Shown: in pieces, positions 9,319 to 16,750 of the stretch
Layout: every line of letters begins with the position of its first letter
Position numbering within the stretch: position 1 is the stretch's first letter
From: Oerskovia merdavium
GTDB lineage: Bacteria; Actinomycetota; Actinomycetes; Actinomycetales; Cellulomonadaceae
DNA length: 58,109 nt
NCBI RefSeq assembly: GCF_014836755.1
Contig: NZ_JACSQF010000005.1
Location: 169,293 to 227,401, forward strand
Reading direction: 5' to 3'
Notes under the pieces: model-generated
What the model was told of the DNA's origin: nothing
Seen by the model: the letters and a program-made list of their open reading frames with translations, nothing else
Database searches by the model: none
Program-made: the position numbers and the translations under genes

Positions 9319-9373
9319 GAATCTGCCTTCGTTGTGCGGAGCGCGGCACACGGTGTGCATGCAGCGCAGAGGA

Positions 9374-9528
9374 CCGCAGGGCGTCACCCTGCGGGAGGAG
9401 GGGCTGGACCCGGGGTCGGTCGGGCACGAGGCGATGCCCCTGCGCGACCGACCCCGGTCCGGCGGCGGAGAGCCGCTCCGTGGGTCCCGCCGACGACCGA
9501 GCCTCGTGGGGCGTCGGTCCTCGGCGGG
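9374..9528 (-). other. Cluster of three hairpins between two chitinase genes
   Basis: Three strong inverted repeats lie in the 264-base gap. They are 9374-9381/9387-9394 (8 bp), 9410-9422/9445-9457 (13 bp perfect, with an inner GGGCA/TGCCC stem) and 9486-9500/9514-9528 (14 bp with one mismatch). They may end most transcription from the upstream chitinase or protect the processed mRNA ends. No promoter motif is obvious here. Confidence 0.6.
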
Positions 9529-9550
9529 GGCCGGGGGTGCGAGCGGGGGG

Positions 9551-9572
9551 GGGGGCGGGGTAGCCCGCCCCC
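9551..9572 (-). terminator. Hairpin directly after the second chitinase, beside an 11-base G tract
   Basis: A 9-bp stem (9551-9559 with 9564-9572) with a 4-base loop starts 11 bases after the stop codon. It overlaps a run of 11 G (9545-9555), a place where indels or base-call errors are likely. Confidence 0.55.
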
Positions 9573-9582
9573 GGCTCGGCTG

Positions 9583-11547
9583 TCAGCAGGCGCCGAGCGC
9601 CTGCCACGGGCCGTACTGCTCGGCTCCGGGCACGTTGTTCTGCGTCCACCACTTGGCCGTGTACTTCTGACCCTGGTGAGAGACGGTCGCGCCGCCCGAG
9701 TAGGTCGCGGAAGCGGACCAGGCCGGTGCGGTGCACGTCCCCGTGCCCGTCGTGCCACCGGTGGAACCGGTCGTGCCGCCCGTCGTCCCACCGGTCGTGC
9801 CGCCCGTCGGGTCGGTCGTGCCGCACGCGGCGACGAGCTCCCAGGGGCTCCCAGCCGTGCCGGGGGTCTCGTTCAGGGTCCACCACTTGGCCTTGTAGTT
9901 CTTGCCGCCGTGGGACACCGTCGCGCCACCGTTGTAGGGGCTGCTCGCAGACCAGGCCGGCGCGCACGTCGTCCCCGTCCCGCCCGTCGGGTCCGTCCCG
10001 GTCGGGTCAGTACCCGTCGGGTCGGCGCCCGTCGGGTCCGTCCCGGTCGGGTCAGTACCCGTCGGGTCGGTGCCCGTCGGATCCGTCCCGGTCGGGTCAC
10101 CACCGGTCGAGCCGCCCTCGACCGGCCCGGTCGCAGCGGCGCGGAACTTCGTCGCGAGCCCCTTGAGCAGCGAGCCGTCCTGGTTGCCCGTGAGGTCCCA
10201 CCACATGGCCCCGCCGAGCTTCTTGCCGGCGATGTAGTCGCCCTTCACACCGACGGACCTCGGGTCGTCGAAGCTCCACCACTGGTTGCCGTCGTAGCGC
10301 CAGGAGGCCACGGATACCGGGTCGAAGTAGCCCGTGCCGAGGTTCTTCAGCTTGTCGTAGTCCTCGTTGCCGGCTTCCCAGGTGCCGGGCCCGGCGTCGG
10401 TCGCGACGCCCCACGGCGCCGATCCCGTTGCGCCCTTCCAGCCGCGTCCGTACATCGCGAGGCCCAGGGTCAGCTGCTTCGCGGGGACTCCCGCGTCGAG
10501 GTACGCCTTGACCGCCTTGTCCGCGCTGTACTGACGGTTCGCGGGCCGCGTGTCGGTCGGGTCGTCGTACAGGTTGCCCTGGTGGCCCGTGAGGGTCTTG
10601 TTCCAGGCACCGTGCAGGTCGTAGCCCTGGATGTTCCCGAAGTCGAGGTACTTGTAGTTCTCCGGGTCGTTCCAGCCGCCCGACGCGATGTCGTCGGGGT
10701 TCGCCGGGAGGAAGGCGCTGAGCTGGTACTTCTTGCCCGTGGTCGCGCCGTAGGCGTCGAGCTGGGTGCGGAACTCCTTGAGGAGCGCCTTGAAGTTCGC
10801 CTTGTCGTTGGCGACGTCGACGAAGTTGCCGACCTCACCGTTGTTCGAGCCGGGCCACTCCCAGTCGATGTCGAAGCCGTCGAACACGCCGGCTGCCGAG
10901 CCGGGGCCGCCGCGGCCGTCGATGACGGGGAGGTTGCCCTTGAGGTACAGGTCGATGCACGAGGAGACGAGCTTCTTACGGCTGGCGTCGGTCGCTGCGG
11001 CCTTGGAGAAGTTCTTGGACCAGGTCCAGCCGCCGATCGACAGCAGGGCCTTGACCTGGGGGTTCTTGGCCTTGAGCTGCTTGATCTGGTTGAACGAGCC
11101 GGCGAGCGGCTGGTCCCAGGCGTCGGCCACGCCGGAGACGGAGTTGGCGGCGGTGTAGCCCATGCCGTAGTCGGCCCAGGCGTCGCCCGCACCGTCCGAC
11201 CCGTTGACGCCGGGGCTCTGAGCCTTGTTCGCCTCGAAGCAGGTGAGCGTCTGGTGGTGGATGTTGCCGAACGCGTAGTTGAGGTGCGTCAGGTCGGCGG
11301 CCGCGCCGGAGTCCTGGAGCTCCTTCATCTTGAAGTCACGCCCGTACACACCCCACTGGGTGAAGTACGCGACGTTGCGGTATCCGTTGATCGCGCTGTC
11401 GCCGGTGAGGGCGGTCGCGGTGGCTGCCGGGAGGGGGGTTGCGGTCGCGGCGACGGTGCCGGCGACCAGGGACGTGGCGAGCATGGCTGCTGCGGTCAGT
11501 CCCGCGGCGACGCGCCTCGCGCGCCCTCGTGGAGTTCTCAGTCGCAT
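9583..11547 (-). CDS. Secreted chitinase, GH18 with two C-terminal CBM5/12 modules
   Basis: A 654-residue exported protein. It has a signal peptide (about 1-37, RRVAAGLTAAAMLATSLVAG), a GH18 domain (about 50-465), a DPTGT-repeat linker, CBM5/12, a GGTT-rich linker and a second CBM5/12. The GH18 motifs SIGGWTWS (170-177) and DGFDIDWE (223-230, acid Glu230) are intact. It is closest in layout to the third chitinase (18364-16751), sharing NGYRNV, HLNYAFGNIH and GNIQGYDLHG, and is clearly different from the first. The ATG at 11547 follows a weak GAGG. A promoter and a motif shared with the third chitinase lie upstream. The LuxR-type gene upstream is on the same strand. Confidence 0.94.
   Translation of the reverse strand: MRLRTPRGRARRVAAGLTAAAMLATSLVAGTVAATATPLPAATATALTGDSAINGYRNVAYFTQWGVYGRDFKMKELQDSGAAADLTHLNYAFGNIHHQTLTCFEANKAQSPGVNGSDGAGDAWADYGMGYTAANSVSGVADAWDQPLAGSFNQIKQLKAKNPQVKALLSIGGWTWSKNFSKAAATDASRKKLVSSCIDLYLKGNLPVIDGRGGPGSAAGVFDGFDIDWEWPGSNNGEVGNFVDVANDKANFKALLKEFRTQLDAYGATTGKKYQLSAFLPANPDDIASGGWNDPENYKYLDFGNIQGYDLHGAWNKTLTGHQGNLYDDPTDTRPANRQYSADKAVKAYLDAGVPAKQLTLGLAMYGRGWKGATGSAPWGVATDAGPGTWEAGNEDYDKLKNLGTGYFDPVSVASWRYDGNQWWSFDDPRSVGVKGDYIAGKKLGGAMWWDLTGNQDGSLLKGLATKFRAAATGPVEGGSTGGDPTGTDPTGTDPTGTDPTGTDPTGADPTGTDPTGTDPTGGTGTTCAPAWSASSPYNGGATVSHGGKNYKAKWWTLNETPGTAGSPWELVAACGTTDPTGGTTGGTTGGTTGSTGGTTGTGTCTAPAWSASATYSGGATVSHQGQKYTAKWWTQNNVPGAEQYGPWQALGAC
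9986..10102 (-). repeat. 45-base higher-order tandem repeat in the chitinase linker
   Basis: Units of 15 bases encode DPTGT/ADPTG. They are grouped in threes, so 9986-10030 and 10031-10075 match at nearly every base and a partial third copy follows. This points to recent duplication within the linker. Confidence 0.75.
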
Positions 11548-11615
11548 GTGTCTGCCTCACTTGGCTGGGGGCTCTGTGCCCAGTGACCCGGACGTCGTTG
11601 CCCAGGAACACTTCG

Positions 11616-11644
11616 AGACTAGGGAGCCGCGAGCCTGTCGTGAA
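11616..11644 (-). promoter_or_regulatory. Promoter of the second chitinase gene
   Basis: On the minus strand: TTCACG (11639-11644), 17 bases, TAGTCT (11616-11621). The start codon is about 70 bases downstream. Confidence 0.5.
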
Positions 11645-11651
11645 TCCGCGT

Positions 11652-11667
11652 TTCCCACATTGTTCAC
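11652..11667 (-). promoter_or_regulatory. Motif shared by two chitinase promoters (copy 1)
   Basis: On the plus strand TTCCCACATTGTTCAC; the copy at 18472-18486 reads TTCCACATGGTTCAC. Each lies 30-31 bases upstream of the candidate -10 hexamer. This is a likely activator or repressor site; the protein is unknown. Confidence 0.5.
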
Positions 11668-11732
11668 CTCGCGTACATACAGCGGGAGCGTAGGTGTTCC
11701 CCCGTACGTGTTCCTCGGTCTCGTACGTACGC

Positions 11733-14700
11733 TCAGCGTCCGACGCGGTGTGCGAGCACTGCGAGCTCGACCCTCGAACGGACCCCGAGCTTGCGGAAGA
11801 CCCGCCCCAGGTGCACCTCGACGGTGCGCACCGACAGGTACAGCTGGTCCGCCGCCTCCCGGTTGGAGCCGCCCTGGACGACGAGGAGCGCGACGTCGAG
11901 CTCACGTTCGGTGAGCTCGTCGGCCCACCGTGCGCGCAGCTCGTCGAGAGCGTCGTCGGAGACGTCGCTCTCGCGGGCGGCGAGTCGTGGCCGCCCCAGG
12001 CCCGACGACGTCGCGGAGGTCCCCGAGGACGTCCCCCCGGGAGCGGCGTGCGTCGGGGCGCCGTGCCCAGGCCGCTCGGGTGGGGCGAGCGCCCCGAGAT
12101 GGGCGAGGACCGCGGCGAGCTCCTCCTGGGCCTGGCGCACCCAGGCCCATGCGCCGGACTGGGTCAGGAGCTCGACCGCCGACAGCAGGTGCTCGTGGGC
12201 CGCAGGAAGGTCCCCCCAGCGGATGAGCGCACGTCCCAGGCACAGCTCGGTGCGTCCGTGCTCGAAGGGCGACGCGATTCCCCGGCCCGCCGAGGCGACC
12301 GCGTCACGCAGGGCGATGGCGTCCTCCGGTCGGGCCAGCGCGATCTCTGCCCGCGCCAGGGTGGCGACCCGGTTGGCCGGCGAGAGGTCCTTGGCCTCGA
12401 CGCGCCGTCGGGCCAGTGCGCGTTCTGCAGCGTCCGGCCTGCCCGCGAGCACCCACGCCTCGACGTCGTCCATCCCGGGCAGGTGCAGCATGTGGGCGCA
12501 GTCGCGCCGGTCGGTCTCCGCGGCGAGCTCGAGCAGCGTGGCCGCCTGTGTGTGGTGCCGGGCGAACGAGGCACCGATGGCTCGATCGACGAGGAGGCCG
12601 AGCCGGACCGGCCGCGACGTCGGGCAGGAGCAGGTCTCCTCGAGCGCCGTGGCGACGGTGCCCACGCTGCCGTGGACCGCCATGTCGAGTCGCCGTGCGA
12701 CGGCGACCCCCGTCCCTGCGAACGGCAGGCCGACCGGAAGGCTGAAGGCCGCCTCCTCGAGCTCACGGCGGGCCTTGGTGATGTTCCCCGACCAGAAGTG
12801 GACGAGGACCTGCGTCAGGCGCAGGTGCGCCTCGACGTAGGGGGTCACGGCCCCCGACGGAGCGTCGAACCATCGCCCGCCGGAGCGGACCGGGGCGAGG
12901 TTGGCCATCGCGCTGGCCAGGGCCTGCCCGGCGACGTCCAGCGCGTCCTCGTCCGCCAGGGCGATCGCCCGGCTCACCTGCGCGTAGGCCTCCTGCTCGG
13001 CCGTGAGCCCGGAACCCGGGAGGTTCGCCTTCTTCCCCCGTTCACCCACCCCGTAGTTGGCGAGCCACGCACGCGTGACGTCGAGCCCGCCGACCCCTTG
13101 TGTACATCGCCGGGCCAGCCTCTTGGCGGCGTCGAACGCCTGGGAGGCGGCGACGCCGTCGCCACGCTCGGCGTGCAGGGTCGCCGCGCTCGTGAGGCCC
13201 CGGACCACGTCGCCGATCTCGCAGCCGCCGCTCGCTTCCCGCGGGTTGCCGTCGTGGTCGACACAGCAGGTGCAGGCGTCGTCGTTGTCGGCGAGAGCGA
13301 GGAAGGGGGCGATGACGTCGTCGGGCACCTGTCCCTGGACGTGCGTGAGCGCGACCACGAGCGGGCTGAGGATGCGCGCCGGGCTGACCCCGTCCTCGCA
13401 GCGCGCGGCCTTGCGCAGCCAGTCGGCCGCGTCGTGGACGTGGCCGGACTCGAGCGCGGCGGTGCCGGCGAGGACGAAGGCCTCGCCACGATCCGCTCCG
13501 GTGGCCTGGCTCGCTGCCTCGCGCGCGACCTCGTGCGCCCACACGACGTCGCCGCGGGCGAGCAGTCGCCGGGCGAGCGACACGAGTCCTGGGACCAGGG
13601 ACGGATCGCCCGCGAGGGTCGCCAGGGCCGTGTGCCAGGTCGCGATGTCGTCCTCGCCGACCGCGGTGTGGACCGTCGCCAGCCGCAGGTGCGCCGCCGT
13701 CCGGTCCGCGAGGCGGGCGTCACCGTGCACGAGCGACCGCACCCTCGGGTCGGTGAAGGCGAACCGGCCCGAGACCAGCGAGAGCTGGCCCGACAGCGGG
13801 CCGTCGAGGACCTCGTCGATGCTCAGGCCCGACGCCGCCAGCAGGACGTCGGTCCGCTCGACCACGGCGACGGCCGCGACGAGCAGCGCCCGACGCTCTT
13901 CAGGGGCCAGGTCGTCCAGCCGGTCGCCGATCAACGCCCGGACCGCAGGAACTGGCGGCAGAGGGTCGGGCAGGATCGTGGTACCGGCGAGCTGCTCGGT
14001 CGTGAGCAGGCGTGCCGTCTGGGCGATCGCGGCCGCGTTGCCCGCGAGCTGACGTGCGAGCCGGGCAGCCACGTGCGGCGCGACCGCCATCCGCTCCTCG
14101 ACCAGCAGCAGGTGCAGCGCTTCGGACGAACCGAGAGGCGTGAGCTCGCGGACCTCGATCGGGTAGGGAAGGGGTCGGTCGAACCCGCCGGGGACGGACG
14201 TCGCGAGGAGCACGAGCGAGGCACGACGTTGCGCGACGAGCCCGACGATCACGGCACGGCTGATCTCGTCGACGAGGTGGAGGTCGTCGGCCAGCAGGAC
14301 GATCGTCCGGTCTGCGGTCGCCTCGTCGAGGTACTCGGCGAGGGCGACCGCGCCGACCTCCGGCAGGTAGCCGTACTCCGGGTCCGCGACGTCGAGGGGC
14401 CGGACGAGACGGTCCGGCACGGCGTGCCCGGTGGCCTGGGCGACCTGGGAGACCAGGGAGCGCACCGCACTGCCGGCACGCTGCGGGCCGACGGCCTGCG
14501 CGACCCGCAGGATCAGCGGCGGGCGCGCGCCCGGCGACTCGTGGAGCGCCTCGTGCACGAGCTCGAGCGTCGTGCTCGCCCCCATGCCCGGTTCACCCGT
14601 CCAGACGAATGCGCCGCGCCCGTCGGCCACGGCCCCGAGGGCGATGTCGATCTCGGCCCGCCGGGAGGAAAGTCGCTCTGGCCGGTGCTCGGCGGACGCG

Positions 14701-14753
14701 CGGGACGTGCGCTCCTGCTCTGAGTTCAGGAAATCTTGCTTGCTGGCTGGCAT
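11733..14753 (-). CDS. Large LuxR-family transcriptional regulator with N-terminal ATPase-like domain
   Basis: A 1006-residue protein of the LAL type: an N-terminal P-loop-like region, a long helical, TPR-like middle, and a C-terminal LuxR helix-turn-helix. That C-terminal region is recognisable from LTERELDVALLVVQGGSNRE and TVEVHLGRVFRKLGVRSR in the last 70 residues. Such proteins usually sense sugars or oligomers through the middle part and activate nearby genes. The Walker A equivalent is GEPGMGAST (53-61), without the usual lysine, so ATP hydrolysis is doubtful; a Walker B-like IVLLADDLHL follows. Start: ATG 14753 behind GGGAGGG, preferred over one 19 codons upstream. Lying directly upstream of two chitinases, it is a natural candidate chitinase regulator (inference). 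Confidence 0.88.
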   Translation of the reverse strand: MPASKQDFLNSEQERTSRASAEHRPERLSSRRAEIDIALGAVADGRGAFVWTGEPGMGASTTLELVHEALHESPGARPPLILRVAQAVGPQRAGSAVRSLVSQVAQATGHAVPDRLVRPLDVADPEYGYLPEVGAVALAEYLDEATADRTIVLLADDLHLVDEISRAVIVGLVAQRRASLVLLATSVPGGFDRPLPYPIEVRELTPLGSSEALHLLLVEERMAVAPHVAARLARQLAGNAAAIAQTARLLTTEQLAGTTILPDPLPPVPAVRALIGDRLDDLAPEERRALLVAAVAVVERTDVLLAASGLSIDEVLDGPLSGQLSLVSGRFAFTDPRVRSLVHGDARLADRTAAHLRLATVHTAVGEDDIATWHTALATLAGDPSLVPGLVSLARRLLARGDVVWAHEVAREAASQATGADRGEAFVLAGTAALESGHVHDAADWLRKAARCEDGVSPARILSPLVVALTHVQGQVPDDVIAPFLALADNDDACTCCVDHDGNPREASGGCEIGDVVRGLTSAATLHAERGDGVAASQAFDAAKRLARRCTQGVGGLDVTRAWLANYGVGERGKKANLPGSGLTAEQEAYAQVSRAIALADEDALDVAGQALASAMANLAPVRSGGRWFDAPSGAVTPYVEAHLRLTQVLVHFWSGNITKARRELEEAAFSLPVGLPFAGTGVAVARRLDMAVHGSVGTVATALEETCSCPTSRPVRLGLLVDRAIGASFARHHTQAATLLELAAETDRRDCAHMLHLPGMDDVEAWVLAGRPDAAERALARRRVEAKDLSPANRVATLARAEIALARPEDAIALRDAVASAGRGIASPFEHGRTELCLGRALIRWGDLPAAHEHLLSAVELLTQSGAWAWVRQAQEELAAVLAHLGALAPPERPGHGAPTHAAPGGTSSGTSATSSGLGRPRLAARESDVSDDALDELRARWADELTERELDVALLVVQGGSNREAADQLYLSVRTVEVHLGRVFRKLGVRSRVELAVLAHRVGR

Positions 14754-14879
14754 GTCAGACCCTCCCGTCCGGAGCAACGATGGCCGGACGACTCTCAGGA
14801 ATGTTAACAACCCGACGTAAACTCGGGCATCCTGTCCCGTTACTCGTCAGTATCTTCGGCGACCACACCCGGAGGCGGG

Positions 14880-14908
14880 TTGCCGGGGCCTTCGACCAGG
14901 TCTATGGT
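14880..14908 (+). promoter_or_regulatory. Promoter upstream of the corA leader ORF
   Basis: TTGCCG (14880-14885), 17 bases, TATGGT (14903-14908). Transcripts from here would have roughly 385 bases of leader before the 100-residue membrane protein gene. The stretch 14754-15299 holds this promoter, the 21-codon ORF and no other recognisable gene. Confidence 0.45.
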
Positions 14909-14995
14909 GACCTCGTTCCTCCGTTCCCAGTGCGAAAAACGTCGACACCTCAGACGAGCACGGAACCAGAAGCAGATGAGAAGGAGGTGAGAGCG

Positions 14996-15061
14996 ATGCA
15001 GGACGGCACCGGTCATAGATCCCCGCACTGCGCGCTCGAGCCCCGCAGCCCTGCCCGCTGA
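14996..15061 (+). CDS. Small upstream ORF (21 codons) in the leader of the corA operon
   Basis: The ATG is preceded by AAGGAGGTGAGAG, almost perfectly complementary to the 16S rRNA 3' end and the best ribosome binding site in the window. The peptide starts MQDGTGHRSPHC and ends EPRSPAR. Such a strong site on so short an ORF, within a long leader of an operon for a putative Mg2+/Co2+ channel, suggests a regulatory leader peptide. The function is inference. Confidence 0.5.
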   Translation: MQDGTGHRSPHCALEPRSPAR

Positions 15062-15299
15062 CCTCCCGCTCAGCCCCGGCACGGCCCTCGGGTCACGGTC
15101 GCCAGTGCGCTCCATTGCACCGTTTCCCCCTCTCCGCCCAGGTCCTGGTCGCACCCCGCGACACCTCGGACCGCTGTGCTCCCCGCGTACCACCGGCGCC
15201 GCCGTGCGCCGTGACACGCCCGGGCACGACGGTCACGCTCCGCCCAGGACCAGGCGTCCGGTCGGCACCGTCGAGAGCACGGCGCCGGGAAGGACCACC

Positions 15300-15602
15300 A
15301 TGTCGACGACCATCCACCTCAGCGCCCTGCTCCCGCTCCCCCGCGGCACCTCGTCGCTCCCCCGCCGGGCTCCCGAGCCCGCCACCCGTCGCGCGGACCG
15401 CCGCCCCGACCTGGAGCGCCAGTCGATCACCTTCACGATCGGCCTCTACCTCTTCATCTGCGCGGCGCTCCTCGGGACGCACGTGCTGGCGGCGCGCGCC
15501 GTCCCTGCCGAGCCTGCTCCCCCGGTGACGACGACCGCTCCGGGCGACGCGACGGCGTCGGGCACGACGATCGACGGCACGCCGCAGGACGTGACCCCGT
15601 GA
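15300..15602 (+). CDS. Small single-pass membrane protein, coupled to corA-like gene
   Basis: A 100-residue protein of unknown function. A basic, Pro-rich N-terminus (1-45) is followed by one membrane helix at about 47-68 (ITFTIGLYLFICAALLGTHV) and a short Thr/Pro-rich, presumably extracellular tail. The ATG has GGGAAGGA six bases upstream. Its stop overlaps the corA-like start as GTGA, so translation of the two is coupled and it may be an accessory of the channel. I do not recognise the family. Confidence 0.65.
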   Translation: MSTTIHLSALLPLPRGTSSLPRRAPEPATRRADRRPDLERQSITFTIGLYLFICAALLGTHVLAARAVPAEPAPPVTTTAPGDATASGTTIDGTPQDVTP

Positions 15603-16597
15603 CGGGGACGGCGCGCACGGTCGCCGAGGCGGCCCGCCACAGCACCCCGCACACCCCGGCACGCCCGACGACGGAGCGCCCCTCCGCACGTTTCGACCCG
15701 CAGGTGCTGCGGGCCAGGTGGCTCCAGGTCGCCTCCGAGGACCCCGCCACGGTGGCCCGCGCCCGCGCCGAGGGCGTCGACTTCACGCTCGCTGCCGGAC
15801 GGGTCTGGGAGACCGACGAGCACGTCTACCTGCCGCTCGTGGCGACCCACCTGCGCGGCGACTCCGTCGAGCGCGACCTCCTGACGTTCGCGCTCTCGCC
15901 CGATCACGTGGCGACGGCGCAACCCACCCGGCACTACCCGATCTTCGACAAGGCCATCGCCCGCATGCGACGCACCCCGCGCCTCACGCTGAGCTCGTAC
16001 GGGATCATGTACGCCCTGGTCTACGCGCTCAACGAGGCCGCCGAACGCGTCATCCACCACGCGAGCGACCTGCTCGAGGAGATGTCCGACGAGATCGAGG
16101 AGGCCACGCTCGGCTACGACCGGCGCGGCCGGGAGATCGGCGTGACCGACATGCAGGGCACCATCGCCCGCATGAACCGCGCCGAGGAGATCGTGTCCAG
16201 CACCCAGGAGTCCCAGCTCTCCCTCGCACGTGCCGCCCGGCACCTGCGCAGCGAGATCGCGGACACCGACCCCGTGCTCGCCGGACTCGTCGAGACCCTC
16301 GTCGCGGACATCGACGGCGTCAAGGAGCACGCGAGCTTCGAGCACGACAAGGTCCGCTACCTCCAGCAGGCCATCATGACCTCGCTCGACGTCAAGCAGA
16401 ACCAGATCGTCAAGGTCTTCACCATCATCACGGCCGTGTTCCTGCCCCCGACGCTCATCACCTCGTTCTACGGCATGAACTTCACGCACATGCCCGAGCT
16501 CGAGTGGACGCTCGGCTTCCCGTGGATCGTGCTCGTGACGCTCGTGGCCGCCGTGATCCCCCTGGCGTACATCAAGCGTCGGGGCTGGCTGCGCTGA
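15599..16597 (+). CDS. CorA-family divalent metal ion channel
   Basis: A 332-residue protein with the CorA layout: soluble alpha/beta N-terminal domain, long helices, then two membrane helices at the C-terminus (about 270-290 and 305-325). The signature YGMNFTHMPE (GMN selectivity motif plus periplasmic loop) lies between them. CorA proteins form pentamers that pass Mg2+, Co2+ or Ni2+; which ion applies here cannot be read from the sequence. The GTG start overlaps the preceding gene by four bases. An in-line hairpin follows, and the next gene is convergent. Confidence 0.9.
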   Translation: MTGTARTVAEAARHSTPHTPARPTTERPSARFDPQVLRARWLQVASEDPATVARARAEGVDFTLAAGRVWETDEHVYLPLVATHLRGDSVERDLLTFALSPDHVATAQPTRHYPIFDKAIARMRRTPRLTLSSYGIMYALVYALNEAAERVIHHASDLLEEMSDEIEEATLGYDRRGREIGVTDMQGTIARMNRAEEIVSSTQESQLSLARAARHLRSEIADTDPVLAGLVETLVADIDGVKEHASFEHDKVRYLQQAIMTSLDVKQNQIVKVFTIITAVFLPPTLITSFYGMNFTHMPELEWTLGFPWIVLVTLVAAVIPLAYIKRRGWLR

Positions 16598-16638
16598 CCG
16601 CCGCCTCGTGGCCCCGGCTGCGCGGGACGCCGCCCGGA

Positions 16639-16667
16639 CGTCGCCGGGGCCGGATGTCCCGGCGACG
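16639..16667. terminator. Hairpin between convergent corA-like and chitinase genes
   Basis: A perfect 10-bp stem (16639-16648 with 16658-16667) with a 9-base loop. It can act in both directions. Confidence 0.55.
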
Positions 16668-16750
16668 CCGGACGCCGCCGGGTCCACGACAGGCAGGTCG
16701 TGGTCCCGACGGCGTCGGCATGCGCAGGGCTGGTCCCTGGACGCCTGAGG

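Noticed and set aside
9986-10102. Regular short repeats considered as a CRISPR array
   Set aside because: Units are contiguous, 15 bases, in frame, and encode a DPTG linker; there are no unique spacers and no cas genes.
6592-11586. A very long open frame (1664 codons) on the plus strand across two chitinase genes
   Set aside because: It is a shadow of high-GC coding DNA: the opposite strand encodes complete chitinases with catalytic motifs, and the plus-strand translation is low-complexity Arg/Val/Gly with no domain.
11694-14723. A 1009-codon plus-strand frame opposite the LuxR-type regulator
   Set aside because: Shadow of the minus-strand regulator, which has an intact helix-turn-helix.
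14754-14995. A known metal riboswitch before the corA operon
   Set aside because: I could not find an M-box or other riboswitch core; only the promoter and the small ORF are supported.
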